From assembly GCF_000237925.1 (NCBI RefSeq), contig NW_017385991.1:1-64000 (forward strand): DNA of 64,000 bases. Reading direction: 5' to 3'. The position numbers were made by a program, and so were the translations under genes. This stretch comes from Schistosoma mansoni (lineage: Eukaryota > Platyhelminthes > Trematoda > Strigeidida > Schistosomatidae). Within the stretch, counting starts at the first letter, position 1, and each line of letters begins with the position of its first letter. Positions 10,450 through 21,459 of this stretch are shown here, one piece after another. The notes beneath the pieces were generated by a model, which was not told the origin of the DNA, made no database searches, and was given only the letters and a program-made list of their open reading frames with translations.

Positions 10450-10944
10450 TACAGTTAAAATTTTACGTAATAATGAAGAATTTGGTGAAATAATAATTTT
10501 TGTTTTAAAAAAATTATTAATTAATTGTAATTCAATTTGATCTAATGTAGAATTATTGATCATTAAATATTGATTTTTTTGTTGATCAGTAATTACATCA
10601 TTTGGATCATTCAGATCATTTGGATCATTTGGATCATTATCAATCATTGATAATGTATGACTTAATAATATATCTTTACTAATTGAAGTGAATAGATTGT
10701 ATACTTTAGTATAACAATAATAATGATCATTATAATCATTATAAGTAGTATTAGTAGTAGTAGTAGTATGTATTGACTTCATTTGTTTTAATTGTTTATA
10801 TATTTTCCATATAGATTCTATAGTAAATTGGGTTAAATATTTAGCCTTATATAATTCATTAGATAAATCTTTAATTAATTGATAAGCTGTATGATTATAT
10901 ATTTGTAAGAATGCTTTCTGTTGTAATAGAATACCATATTGAAC
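10450..10944 (-). CDS. DEG/ENaC exon 9: long cysteine-poor extracellular insert
   Basis: Visible residues 354-518. The acceptor has a long pyrimidine tract ending CATTTGATCAAG; the donor is ACTGTA|GTAAGTTG. The exon is 495 bases and keeps phase 0 at both ends. The product is Asn/Thr/Ile-rich with a Thr run and a degenerate NDPNDPNDLNDPND repeat of 12-base units (about 10597-10645). Only one Cys is present, whereas this part of DEG/ENaC proteins is usually Cys-rich. It could be a lineage-specific expansion of the finger or knuckle region. The donor lies about 25 bases from an inverted family B SINE pair. Confidence 0.65.
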
Positions 10945-11019
10945 CTTGATCAAATGAAAGAAAAGAAGGAGAAAAAGATGAATAGATATATATAGATGAT
11001 AAACATTTATAACTAAGTC

Positions 11020-11975
11020 TATGATCAGCGGCTAGCAGTGAAATCCAGGACTCACGTTTCGTCCTACTTGGGACTCGTCAGTTGAATGTACTTGCATCAT
11101 CACAGAGTTGATGTTCACTTTGCTTATAAAGTTTATGGCTTAAGGCAATATCGAGGCAGTTCGGATAGGATGCACATTTGCCAACAAGAGACTGAGCAAT
11201 TGCATTCACAAGCTTTATGGACAAAGATGGATAGTGGCTAGCAGTGGAATCCAGGAAGCGTGTTTCATCCTATTTGGGACTCGCCAGATGGATTTACCTG
11301 CATTTCAGAGTTGTGACTTCAGGCAATATCGAGGCAGTCCTCATAAGATACACATATACCTACAAGAGACTGATCATTTGCAGTTCTAATTAACAACGGG
11401 AAGTAAGTTTCATCCCATTCGGGACTCATCAGCTAGATGTATCCAAATTCCACTGCTAGCCACTATCCATCATTGCTTATGAAGATTATGAAACTCAAGT
11501 TTATACAAAATAGATAAAATATGACTAACAATGAAATGTAAGGCATGCGTATCGTCTTTTATGGGACTCGTCAGCTGAATGTACCTGCCACACCATAGAG
11601 TTGATAATCACTCTGATATTCACTTTGCTTATAAAAGCTTTTGACTTAAGGCAATATCGAGGCAGTTCTCATAGGATGCACATATGCCAACAAGAGACTG
11701 AGCAATCGCGATCACACGTTTTATAGGCAAAGACGGATAGTGGCTAGCAATGGAATCCAGTGCGACGTGCGTTTCGTCTTATTTAGGATTCATCAGCTAG
11801 ATGTATCCGGATTCCACAGCTAGCCACTATCCATCTTTGCTTATAAAGATTATGAAACTCAAGTTTACACAAAATAGATAAAATGTGACTAACAAGGAAA
11901 AGCATGCGTTTCATCTTATATGGGACTCATCAGTTGGATGTATTTGCATCCTAGTGTTAATGTTCACACTGGGAA
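11020..11975. repeat. Compound array of inverted family A modules
   Basis: At least six ribozyme halves and two to three plus-sense tails alternate in orientation. A composite unit (ribozyme, reversed tail, ribozyme, reversed GCTAGCCACTATCCATC) recurs with a spacing near 365 bases (11453, 11818). Confidence 0.75.
11036..11092 (-). ncRNA. Hammerhead ribozyme, Smalpha type, core intact
   Basis: CTGACGA, GAAA, GTC on the minus strand at the left end of the compound array. Confidence 0.65.
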
Positions 11976-11994
11976 TAGGACCTAGTAGCTGTAT

Positions 11995-12340
11995 GTGGGA
12001 TTTGAACTCAGAACGTTCAGTCTCACAAGAGAATGCTTAATCTCTTGATCACTGAGCCGGCATTCAATGATGTCAACGTCTAACTGCAATCAATCCATGA
12101 TCTTGTACAACCCTTCATCCTTTGATTGAATCTAGACATTAACATCTTTGGGTACAGGCTGAATGGTCTAAAGGTTAAGCGTCCGTGTGGAAGACCAAAA
12201 GTCCTGGGTTCAAATCTATCGCGCTGAATCATGGATGCAAACTCATGAAGAGTCCCATACTAAGATGAAACGGTGGTCCAATGCCTACAGGTTTTCAATG
12301 ATGATCTAACACTGATCCATTCATGATCTCAATAATTTTA
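11995..12340. mobile_element. Family B inverted dimer, decayed
   Basis: Minus-sense tRNA-like head (11995-12120) against a plus-sense copy (12125-12340). Same centre as the 1145-1565 pair. Confidence 0.75.
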
Positions 12341-12829
12341 ATGCCAAATGGTTGGCGGTGAATGATATAAAGCACTATTAGACTTAAGGGTTTTGTCTTT
12401 GTTTATAATAAGAGATTAGATTGATAATATAATAATGCTGTTTTTCAGTGATCAGATCTCTACATTTAAAATAATAGTTTTTTGTCCTACTTTCCTTCCT
12501 AATACTGGTTATTTATTGAAACTGACACTACACTGAAAACAAAGCAGAGATAAAGCGTTTCCCATGTGTTCTACGGGACATATATATATATATATATATA
12601 CGTATTCATGCATAACCATTGGTGGTCTAATAGAAAAGGGATATATGTTGGAACGTTATCAAAATATTAGCAGCTTATCATTGAATTGAGAATCAATACT
12701 CTTCTTAAATATGATTTTCTGTCATTTTTTTAACAGACTGGTAATCATGTATTCACATTTTAGTTCTAAAACTAGTGTTCACTGTTAAGAATACCATGTT
12801 ATTGATAATTTGATAATATCCAGCTAGAT
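12341..12829. other. AT-rich intron DNA with a (TA)n run
   Basis: A TA dinucleotide run lies at about 12580-12600. Nothing else was recognised. Confidence 0.5.
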
Positions 12830-13135
12830 GTATCTGGATTCCACTGCTAACCACTATCCATCATTGCTTATAAAGATTATGAAAATCAAGTTTACACAAA
12901 ATTGAACCAAATTTGACTAACAATGAAAGGCATGCGTTTTGTCTTATCTGGGACTCGTCAGCTGGATATGCCTGCCACATGACACAGTTGATATTCACTC
13001 TGATGTTCACTTTGCTTATAAAGCTTTTGACTTAAGGTAATATTGAGGCAGTCCGCTTAGGATAAACATATGCCAACAAGAGACTGATCATTTGCAGTTC
13101 TAAATAACAACGGGATGCAAGTTTCATGTAAGGTA
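12830..13135. repeat. Dispersed copy of the compound family A unit
   Basis: Repeats the order seen at 11440-11720: reversed GCTAACCACTATCCATC, a spacer GATTATGAAAATCAAG, minus-sense ribozyme, plus-sense tail. This shows the compound unit moved or was duplicated as a whole. Confidence 0.7.
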
Positions 13136-13582
13136 AGAAAAGTAAACTCCCTTTCACTTGTTCAGTGAAACAACATGATATCAATGCATGTGAACCATCA
13201 CAATTATGAATTCGACTGTTAAAATGTCGAAATTATGGATTGGAGTAATCCTAAGAATGACAGATAATTTCCAAAAAGCATGGTTTTCAAATCAATGGGG
13301 AATCAGTGGACATATTGGCATATACCCGATTTATAAGTGCATACGAAAAGAGCCAGAGGTCAACTTTAAAACTCAGTAAAAAGGATTACAAAAACAAATA
13401 TAAATAACGAAACCTTAGCTAAGAATCAGTTAATAAAAACGAACTGATTTAACACTTGTACAGTTACTGGGAAGCGTAATTCTACATGAACTAGGCGATG
13501 ATATTATTATCCAGCTCAGAGCACTCGATAACACTGAAAAGAATTTCTACTAAAGTGTGGCACTGATCTGTTTATTAATATT
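13136..13582. other. Intron DNA, nothing recognised
   Basis: No exon or repeat identified. Confidence 0.4.
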
Positions 13583-13920
13583 CCATAGTTGAAAGCATGA
13601 GTCAATTGAAGCTAAACCACCATAGAAGACCTGGAAGCACTGGATGGCTATTTTGTCCTATTTTAGGACTCCTCAGCAGTGCTCATCCACGATCCCGCCT
13701 CGCGAGATTCGGACCCAACGGTGGATATGACGCTCAATTTCGTAGATTGGTTAAAGTTAGACATTAACACCGTTTGATGCCGGCCAGCTCAGTGGTCTAG
13801 AGGTTAGGTGCTCGCATGCGAGACTGATAGGTCCTGAGTTTGAACCTCACGAGGCGGGATCGTGGATGCGCACTATGAAAATACTGAAATCTCCATAAAA
13901 CCCCTTCTGATATTATTATT
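13583..13920. mobile_element. Family B inverted dimer
   Basis: Minus-sense tail and ribozyme (13583-13715) joined at the B box region to a plus-sense copy with 5' leader, head and tail, its ribozyme deleted. Confidence 0.8.
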
Positions 13921-14039
13921 TCAGTAGAAAATGATTACCATAAGAATGTATTTGAAATATATGGATCTAGAATTAACTGATTGAAATCAAAGATATAGAA
14001 AGTAAAATAGTTGTTACCAATGTCATTGTATAATTGTCG

Positions 14040-14232
14040 CTATATGCCATAAATTGATTGAAGCTGAAATTTTACAATTGGACGCCGACTTAAGGAATCA
14101 AGTGTCCAAGCTTGATCTGAAGGTCTTGAGTTTGATACACGGCTGGATCGTGAATGAGCACACCTGAGGAGTCTCGTATTAGGACTAAACAACTGAAAAG
14201 TGCTTCCTAGTTTTTAATAAATTTTAACTGAG
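14040..14232 (+). mobile_element. Decayed family B SINE
   Basis: Plus-sense head, B box and CTGAGGAGTCTCG core remain. The LINE target duplication begins at its 3' end. Confidence 0.6.
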
Positions 14233-14884
14233 GTCAATACATGATGAATTATTTTTTCTGGTTAGCGTTTTTTTAGTGAGTTAGTTTTTCTACGGGATGG
14301 GGTCTCTAACCCCATACCCAACCCTCCTCCTTTACCCCGGCTTGGGACCGGCAGTAACTCTAGAAGAGCTACAGGCGAAGAACTACTACATCCATCGTCA
14401 AGAAGGTACAAGTATTTTTCAACAGTTGTCTACGCAAAATACTCAACATTCACTGCTTAGATACTATCAGCAACAGCTTTTTATGGGAGAGGACAAACCA
14501 TCTTCCAGCTGAAGACGAAATTAGGAAAAGACGGAACTAATGCTGTATTGAACGAATACCTCACTGAATTTTAGCACAGTCTCATATTTTATTCTACTTT
14601 TTTTTTCAGGGTCAGCTACATCAGATATATTTTTATTGTTCACTTAGGGCGGTTTGTAGAAACTAGTTAAACTTTTAAAGATATTTCTTCCTGTTTCAAA
14701 GTGACATCAAATAGAAATCTGATCAAAGCCAGGAATTACTAAAAAGCTGTTTTGTTGCATTTAGAAACTACTCAATAGTTTATATCCATTAGAGATCGTT
14801 AATAAGACCTGGTTTCGTTGAGTGCAATATACATTTAAATCAGAGAGTTACTCTTGAATAACAACTCGCTGATTAAATTTTTTA

Positions 14885-15040
14885 AAACTGTGATATGTCT
14901 CTAACTAACAGAGGATGGTAAGACTCATAGGTCCTGGATTCAATTCCTTGATGAAATCATCAATGTATTCGTCGGAAGAGTTCTAAACTAAAATGAAACA
15001 TCTCTTCGATGCTGTCAGGTATTTCAGTGATTGTCTACCC
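14885..15040 (+). mobile_element. Decayed family B SINE
   Basis: Patches GGTAAGACTCATAGGTCC and TTCAATTCC resemble the family B head. It lies in the stretch between the two duplicated LINE blocks. Confidence 0.4.
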
Positions 15041-15171
15041 TAATATCCACACCTGGTGAGAACTATTTACATACATCCTATATAATTTTTATATCTATCT
15101 GTCTTATGGATCTTATTGAAATTGAGAATCTATTCATATTTATCTGATAAGATCTCAATGACCATCTAGTT

Positions 15172-15371
15172 NNNNNNNNNNNNNNNNNNNNNNNNNNNNN
15201 NNNNNNNNNNNNNNNNNNNNNNNNNNNNNNNNNNNNNNNNNNNNNNNNNNNNNNNNNNNNNNNNNNNNNNNNNNNNNNNNNNNNNNNNNNNNNNNNNNNN
15301 NNNNNNNNNNNNNNNNNNNNNNNNNNNNNNNNNNNNNNNNNNNNNNNNNNNNNNNNNNNNNNNNNNNNNNN
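15172..15371. other. Assembly gap (200 N)
   Basis: A round-number run of N, bounded on the right by sequence that duplicates 14347-14534. Confidence 0.99.
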
Positions 15372-15936
15372 GGCAGTAACTCTAGAAGAGCTACAGGCGA
15401 AGAACTACTACATCCATCGTCAAGAAGGTACAAGTATTTTTCAACAGTTGTCTACGCAAAATACTCAACATTCACTGCTTAGATACTATCAGCAACAGCT
15501 TTTTATGGGAGAGGACAAACCATCTTCCAGCTGAAGACGAAATTAGGAAAAGACGTTGGAAGTGGATAGGACATACACTGAGGAAATCACCAATGTGCAT
15601 TACAAGGCAATCCCTAACTTGTAATCTGGAAGGAAAGAGGAAAAGGGAAAGGCCAAAGAACACATTACGCTGAAAAGTAGAAGCAGATATGAAAGGGATG
15701 AATGTTAACTGGAAATAACTGGAAAGGATTGCCCAGGAGAGGGTTGGATGGAGAATGCTGGTGGGTGGCCTATGCTCCTCCACGAGGGGTAACAGGCGTA
15801 AGTAAGTAAGTAAGTAATACATGATGAATCTAATCAAGGAGGCTACAACTAGTTAATAGATGATATTCAATAACAGTTATTACTGATATTGTGATGAATA
15901 AATTCCAAGTGTTTAATTCTATATGATCAAACTTAC

Positions 15937-16049
15937 TACTGTACTATTTCGTTTGAATAAATTCGCATTGAATTTCTGTAATAAATGGATTTGGATTGGA
16001 AGCTTTTCTAGTTGTACAACGGATTGTATATTATATGCTGGGCAAATAT
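15937..16049 (-). CDS. DEG/ENaC exon 8: DICPAYNIQ segment
   Basis: Visible residues 316-353. The acceptor is TTTTACATTTAACAG and the donor is ACAGTA|GTAAGTTT. It reads ICPAYNIQSVVQLEKLPIQ and onward to NLFKRNSTV, ending in phase 0. It carries one Cys. The exon lies about 110 bases beyond the 3' end of a LINE insertion that contains an assembly gap. Similarity to DEG/ENaC is weak here; splice sites and phase support it. Confidence 0.6.
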
Positions 16050-16544
16050 CTGTTAAATGTAAAACAGTTATATTCAGAATAAGAATTACAACGCAATTAC
16101 ATGAATGAATAATCTTTTAAAAAACATAAAATCTGGAACCTTCATCAAAGACTGACCGTACCTAGATAATCACTGAAAACAGGTAAGGACTAATTAGCTA
16201 TTTCATCCTAGTATGACGTTGAATAACAATGTCCAATCATGATCCAAGCAGGGGTTGAACATAAAACGTTTAGTCATTGGATTGAACGGTGAACATTCTG
16301 ACTACTTACTTGTCATCAAATGGTTATCTTACTAAAGTCAATCTATCAAGTAGACTTCAAGTTGAACACTCTTGAGAAATTTCCACACAACTTAATCTTT
16401 TGATAAATTTACGCAAAGCAAGAGCGACAAGATTGGTAGACTCAAATAGATTCGTTCTATTCTAAGGCTTGTTATTAGCTGTAAACAGTAGGTAGAACAT
16501 CATGTATAAAATACGAAAAACAGTTTATTGAAGCTTATAAAAGC

Positions 16545-16710
16545 ACTGATCATCGAAATCTGAAATCACTAGATAGCTGTGGCGTGCTAGTATTTAGACA
16601 TTCCAGTGGTTGTGTGCATCAATGACTCCGCCACCAATGATCAAACGTAGAAAATTTGGTCTTGAAGGTTAACGCTTCATTTCCAGAACACCAATCCGGA
16701 TACACTAATT
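16545..16710 (-). mobile_element. Decayed family B SINE
   Basis: Minus-sense remnants: CACTAGATAGCTGTGGCG, CATTCCAGTGGTTGTGTGCA, then a lost B box. Confidence 0.5.
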
Positions 16711-16759
16711 ATCGCAATAAAGTTAAGCAACCTCCACAACCTCTAATTTAATAATTATC

Positions 16760-17275
16760 ATGGTAAGCAGAGATGGATAGTGGCTAGCAGTGGAATCCAG
16801 TTTGACGCGCGTTTCGTCCTATTTGAGACTCGCCAGCCTGATGTACCTGCATCTCAGAGTTGATGTTCACTCTGGGACTCGAATCCAGTACCCTCGCTTC
16901 AAACGCCATCGCGTTATCCACTCGGCCACTGAGTCCTGATAGCCACTTGCTTGTGCGATGGGGTGAAGTTTAAATTCATTTAGTATTGCTTGTTTGAATT
17001 TTCCCATCGATGTGTTAGGACTGCAACTGGTCAGTCTCTAATTGGCATATGTGCATACTGTGCGTATTGCCTCGATATAGCCTTAATTCACAAGCATGGT
17101 AAGCAGAGATGGATAGTGGCTAGCAGTGGAATCCAGTTTGATGCGCGTTTCGTCCTATTTGGGACTCGTCAGGTGGATGTACCTGCATCTCAGAGTTGTT
17201 CACTCTGACTGACCAGTTGCAGTCCTAACACATTGATGAGAAGATTCAAACAAGCAATACTAAATGAATAATAAT
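16760..17275 (-). mobile_element. Family A head-to-tail dimer ending in an inverted tail
   Basis: Two ribozymes (about 16798 and 17132) lie 334 bases apart with a full monomer between them. After the second ribozyme the tail reappears in reverse (17207-17275), pairing with 16985-17040. Confidence 0.85.
17125..17183 (-). ncRNA. Hammerhead ribozyme, Smalpha type, core intact
   Basis: CTGACGA, GAAA, ATC on the minus strand; its tandem partner upstream has CTGGCGA and should be weak or dead. Confidence 0.6.
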
Positions 17276-17309
17276 TATCATGTTCTCACTAAGAATTAGT
17301 TCTGAAAAT

Positions 17310-17640
17310 AAATTTTTGAGGCCTAATGAAAAGATGTGACCAGCGAAGTTCATCAGTATCTGGTGTCTTGAGGATACCATAGAAATCAATGAAGAATGCT
17401 AGCTCAACATATTGAATTGAGTAAAGTGAGACAAGTACGCCACTGGATACTAGATAAGTGGTTCAGAAGTGAAGCGTCAACGTGCAAGACCAAAGGTTCT
17501 ATGTCTTATCAATAGTGGCGGAGTCTCTGCTGCACACAACCACTGAGGAGTCCCATACTAGAACGAGACAACGGTCCAATGACTCCAGGTTTTCAATGGT
17601 TATCTAACTTCAATTAATTCATGTCGTCAGTGACAGTCAA
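17310..17640 (+). mobile_element. Family B SINE, decayed full-plan copy
   Basis: Pre-tRNA leader, head and tail are all traceable in plus sense. It ends about 230 bases from exon 7. Confidence 0.65.
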
Positions 17641-17867
17641 CGATTTCCAAAAACCTCATACTAATAATAAGGATCGGTAAACAACTTAATATTCATAAAA
17701 GAAAACAGTGAACAATACAACTTGGTGTAGTACAATTTATCTAAACAACAAAGAGTTTCACAAATCCATCTAGTTTGTTATTGACTGTACACCAACAAAT
17801 TCACCACCCCACTCACCAAAATATAAATAAATATATTTGTATAGTAATCAACTTAAACGAAACTAAC

Positions 17868-17916
17868 CTTTGCTCTTTGTTCCCAAGTAATTTCCACTTC
17901 TGATAAGATACTGTTG
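17868..17916 (-). CDS. DEG/ENaC exon 7: 49-nt exon QQYLIRSGNYLG
   Basis: Visible residues 300-316. The acceptor is CGATATTGATTTAG and the donor is GCAAAG|GTTAGT. Sixteen codons plus one base read QQYLIRSGNYLGTKSK. With exon 6 this gives INVQQQYLIR, matching the family pattern in which a strand ends in ..V..Q.R(L/I)..L. Phase to exon 8 is exact (G plus AT). The exon is short and has no independent domain hit, so confidence rests on phase and position. Confidence 0.65.
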
Positions 17917-17997
17917 CTAAATCAATATCGGAAATGTAAGAATGAAAGAAAACAGGACAGAGTTAATCTGTTCCAAATGATGTATAATATATGTATC

Positions 17998-18518
17998 TGT
18001 TATATCGTGTGAGTGCGTGCGTGCCCTGTTTGATATATGTATACGTGCTGATCCCCTCCAATGAGAGAGTAGCGATTTATCGATCGGATCAATAATACAC
18101 GAAGGCCGTATGAGCAGTCTTGAGCACTTATCAATCTTACTATTTGTCTAGCCCAGTCAGTTAAGTCCAGAACACCAATAACAACCTCTGCAATATGAAT
18201 CATTATTCTCAAATATACTGGGTTTATATACCTAACAAACTGACCACATCGTACCATAAAATAGAAAATAACATTTGTACAAGATTTAGCCAAATGTGGC
18301 TGTGAATAGGGGGAACAGTAATCAATAGACTGGGGATAACTCAAGAATGGTAAATCGTGCAGTAATAGTCTATAGGTCAAAATGAAGCTTATAATAAGAG
18401 GGACAAGAATATGAACAGTTTAGTTACTTAACAATTATACAATAGGAAATATACATATCACATTGGTCCATAAATAGTCCTCAGAGTTACCATACATACT
18501 TCTCCACGGGATACAGCA
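17998..18518 (-). mobile_element. Solo LTR, family L2
   Basis: A 521-base LTR fossil with TG...CA ends (minus strand TGCTGTATCC...GATATAACA) and a 5-bp duplication GTATC/GTATG with one mismatch. Older than the two L2 copies at 21.9 and 38.4 kb. Confidence 0.75.
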
Positions 18519-19449
18519 GTATGAAAATTGAAATTATATTGATCAAGTTAATGATATCAGTTTTGTAAAAAAAGGCTAATATTCTTAATTTATCATTTGC
18601 TCATAATGTTATCATACTTTGGTCTAAGAGTAAGAACACGCATTTCATTCTTTCAGGGATTCGTCGACCAAATTGATATTTGTACAACTAAGTGTTGAAC
18701 TTGACATTGATCCTCTATTCGAGAAACTATTGATTTCTAATACAATGCTTTATTCATTTAACTATTGAGTCATAATGAAATACGAAAGCTGGGTCTCACT
18801 GTTATCTTATAACTACGTCCAATATCAAGACATCCAATCAAGAAGCCCGTATACTACCAGAGATCAATCAAATTAATCCCTGAATGTTTTGATAGTGTTA
18901 TGTTCTTTGGGCGGAACAGTTTAATTACAAAACAAGTGCTTCGTTTTGGAAGAGATCAACGCCATCAGAAGTCAGTTTCCTTGTTTCTTTTCACAAGCAT
19001 TAAATTAATCTATTCTGATGACACAGTCTACAACTGGTTGTCTTCACAGATTCATTTGTCTGTGTATTTATGTTGAATAATTTGTTCGTTTGACGTCAGC
19101 ATACGACAAACATATCAGTGTGAAACCAATTTATCAGTCTATAAGAAAAAGATTTAATAGTTCAGCGTTTTGAGTAAACAGTTATTTGAATTTCCTCAAC
19201 GATATGACACTCATATCAATTTCATAGTGATTAATAATCTACCAAGCTCTAATCACTGGAAATATAAGTATTCTGTTGACATCAAGTTTCTGAATTCTGA
19301 TTTATGGATTCAAAGACAATCATTATTTCTTTTTAGACTCTCACCTACTTTACATTCCTAAAGCTTTAGGGATTCAGCTTTTCAAGCCTAGACTCTGAGA
19401 GAAAACAAAGTATATGCAATCTGTCGTTCTTTCAAATCTTTAACACCCT
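18519..19449. other. Intron DNA, one possible old family A trace
   Basis: Bases about 18635-18775 weakly resemble a decayed Smalpha copy (CGCATTTCATTC...GGGATTCGTCGAC). The rest shows nothing recognisable. Confidence 0.35.
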
Positions 19450-19565
19450 ATCTAGGAGTCCCAGAGTGAACATTAACTCTGAGATACAGGTGCATTCAGC
19501 TAATGAGTCTCAAATAGGACGAAACGCGCATCCTGGATTCCACTGCTAGCCAATATCCATCTTAT
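19450..19565 (+). mobile_element. Family A SINE, truncated
   Basis: Plus-sense B box end and ribozyme (CTAATGA core, mutated) with the CCACTGCTAGCC end. Confidence 0.75.
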
Positions 19566-19649
19566 CCTATCTAGTTTGTCTATTTTTATAATCGGTAATC
19601 AGTTATTATCGACCTCTACAATTATCCATAATTATTATCAAATTGTTAT

Positions 19650-19825
19650 TTTTCATGGTTGAAATCATGAGTCAATTGAAGCTAGACCACCATGGAAAAC
19701 CTGGAGACACTGGACGGTCGTTTCGTTCTATTATGGGACTCCTCAGCAGTGCGCATCCACGATCCCGCCTCACGAGATTCGAACCCAGGATCTAACAGAC
19801 TCGCACCAGAGCACTTAACCGATTT
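19650..19825 (-). mobile_element. Family B SINE
   Basis: Tail, ribozyme with good core and B box; head cut at the D-arm. Confidence 0.8.
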
Positions 19826-20024
19826 TTATTATTATTCTCATACTTTTCATTTCTACTCCAAATCTGTCAAATGGATAATGAACTCTCATATTTATGATTT
19901 GTGCAAGATTTTCATATCACTAATTTGCTTTAGCCTGTTGACAATTACATAACATCCTTCTGATACACGACGTTTCCTAACATTTTATGACATAATCCCC
20001 TTCTACTTCATAGTCAACTATTAT

Positions 20025-20170
20025 ATTTCAGAAGGGGTTTTTTGTCGGTATTTCAGTATTTTCATAGTTGAAATCATGAGTCAATTGAAGCTAGACCACC
20101 ATGGGAAACCTGGAAGCACTGGACGGCCGTTTCGTGTTATTAAAGGACTCCTCAGCAGTGCGCATCCATT
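20025..20170 (-). mobile_element. Family B SINE, truncated
   Basis: Begins with the tail mark TTTCAGAAGGGGTTTTTTG and stops after the ribozyme. Confidence 0.8.
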
Positions 20171-20387
20171 ACTATTATATTTGTTTTATCAATTTGTATA
20201 AGACTGTACAGCTTCCATAGATGATGTTGTTGGAAATGAAATCTTCACTGATATGTATTCATTCCCAGATTTATTTCAGTTAGAAATTTGCATGTATCTA
20301 TGTTTCTTGGTAAGTAATGTATTATGAGGTAATCAACTCTTATAAATCAATCAAAAATTTGTGTTCTATTGACGTCCTTGTTCATAA

Positions 20388-20665
20388 TGTGGTGTGTGCT
20401 ACTGATGTTGACAGATATATAAGTTGTATGTATCTTCAGTCAAAATTCGAATACCTGAAGGTAGAAGTTTGGGAAAATCAACGAGAACAAGAACAGAGAG
20501 TTATTGGTAGAAAAAAACGAAGGAACAACGAAGTCTGAGGCAATTGATGTATGTTTTGTGAATGAATTATTTACCATCAGGTTCTTGGATTTTACCAAGG
20601 TGTTCTGTAATGTTGTATTGTAATGCATTTGGTTGCTTCCCCCCGTGTTCTCGTTAACAACAACA
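20388..20665 (+). mobile_element. LTR, family L1 (variant subfamily)
   Basis: LTR fossil with TGTGGTGTG start; shares the GTTGACAGATAT variant with the copy at 41397. Left flank is ATAA. Confidence 0.65.
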
Positions 20666-20884
20666 GTTGTAGGATTGACTTGTATATTAAAGGTTTCTAC
20701 CAAACCATATTTGATTGTATTGAACCAAAAATAAATTGTTGATTCATTTGTGAAATTTGTTCTAGTTCTTACTCATCATATGAGGCCCATATTACAATGT
20801 ATCCTTTATCAATTTGTTTTGACTTAATGTGTAGATAAGCTGAACATTAACTCAGTTAGAGTGGAAGAAATTTTGACCCTAAAC

Positions 20885-21180
20885 CCAACCAGGTCTGTTG
20901 TGAGATATCAACTCACTGAAGACATTGGTGAATGGTTGTTCAATTTCATCGATTAGTTGAAGTTGGACATTAACACCGTTGGATGCCGGTCAGCTCAGTG
21001 GTCTAGTGGTTAAGCGCTCACGCGCGAGACTGATAGGTCCTAGATTCAAATCTCGTAAGGCAGGATCGTGAATGCGCATTGGTGAAGAGCCCCACAATAG
21101 AACGAAGAGGCCGTCCAGTGTTTCCAGGTTTTCTATGTTGATCTAACTTCAAGTGACTCATGATTTTAACTATATAATAT
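20885..21180 (+). mobile_element. Family B SINE with part of the leader
   Basis: Plus-sense leader (GTCTGTTGTGAGATATCAAC), head, ribozyme region and tail. Ends about 40 bases from the exon 6 donor. Confidence 0.8.
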
Positions 21181-21223
21181 AAACCTTTCTAATTCCACTA
21201 ATATACTACTATCAACAACTTAC

Positions 21224-21420
21224 TTGTACATTAATATAAGAATGAAACTTTGGTCCAACAATAATTGACTGATCATATTGATTATTATTATTATTAATAT
21301 TGGACGGTTGTCTAGGTGAACAATTTTTATTTTGTACAGTTAAATAAAATCCTACATAACCTTTATTTGGTATTATATAATCATATTCTTGTGGATCCAA
21401 TATTAATTTCAGTTCAGCAG
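21224..21420 (-). CDS. DEG/ENaC exon 6: palm strand LKLILDPQEYDYI
   Basis: Visible residues 234-299. The acceptor is a pyrimidine tract ending TTTATGTTAG; the donor is GTACAA|GTAAGTTG. It encodes AELKLILDPQEYDYI, a loop GYVGFYLTVQNKN, an Asn-rich patch, and then IIVGPKFHSYINVQ. Family members have GLRLVLD..E.Y ... AGFKVLIHNQ ... PG....I at the same place. The exon ends in phase 0. Family B SINEs lie about 40 bases from both splice sites (20885-21180 and 21460-21622), so the exon is tightly boxed in. Confidence 0.85.
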
Positions 21421-21459
21421 CTAACATAAAAAGAAAAAAAATAAAGAAATGACTATCAG

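Larger units (their letters stand above)
14236..15829 (+). mobile_element. RTE LINE with inverted 5' leader, interrupted by an assembly gap
   Basis: Flanked by a perfect 14-bp duplication AATACATGATGAAT (14236-14249 and 15816-15829). The left part (about 14256-14380) is the LINE 5' leader in reverse orientation, and the right part is the 3' end in forward orientation with a TAAG tail. Bases 14347 to about 14534 recur almost exactly at 15372 to about 15554 on the other side of unrelated sequence and a 200-N gap, so the middle is suspect. Confidence 0.85.

Noticed and set aside
11020-11975. CRISPR-like or satellite array
   Set aside because: Units alternate in orientation and differ in length; this is SINE-derived, and the genome is eukaryotic.
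18000-18380. 126-codon minus-strand frame
   Set aside because: It lies inside a solo LTR of family L2 with no coding role expected.
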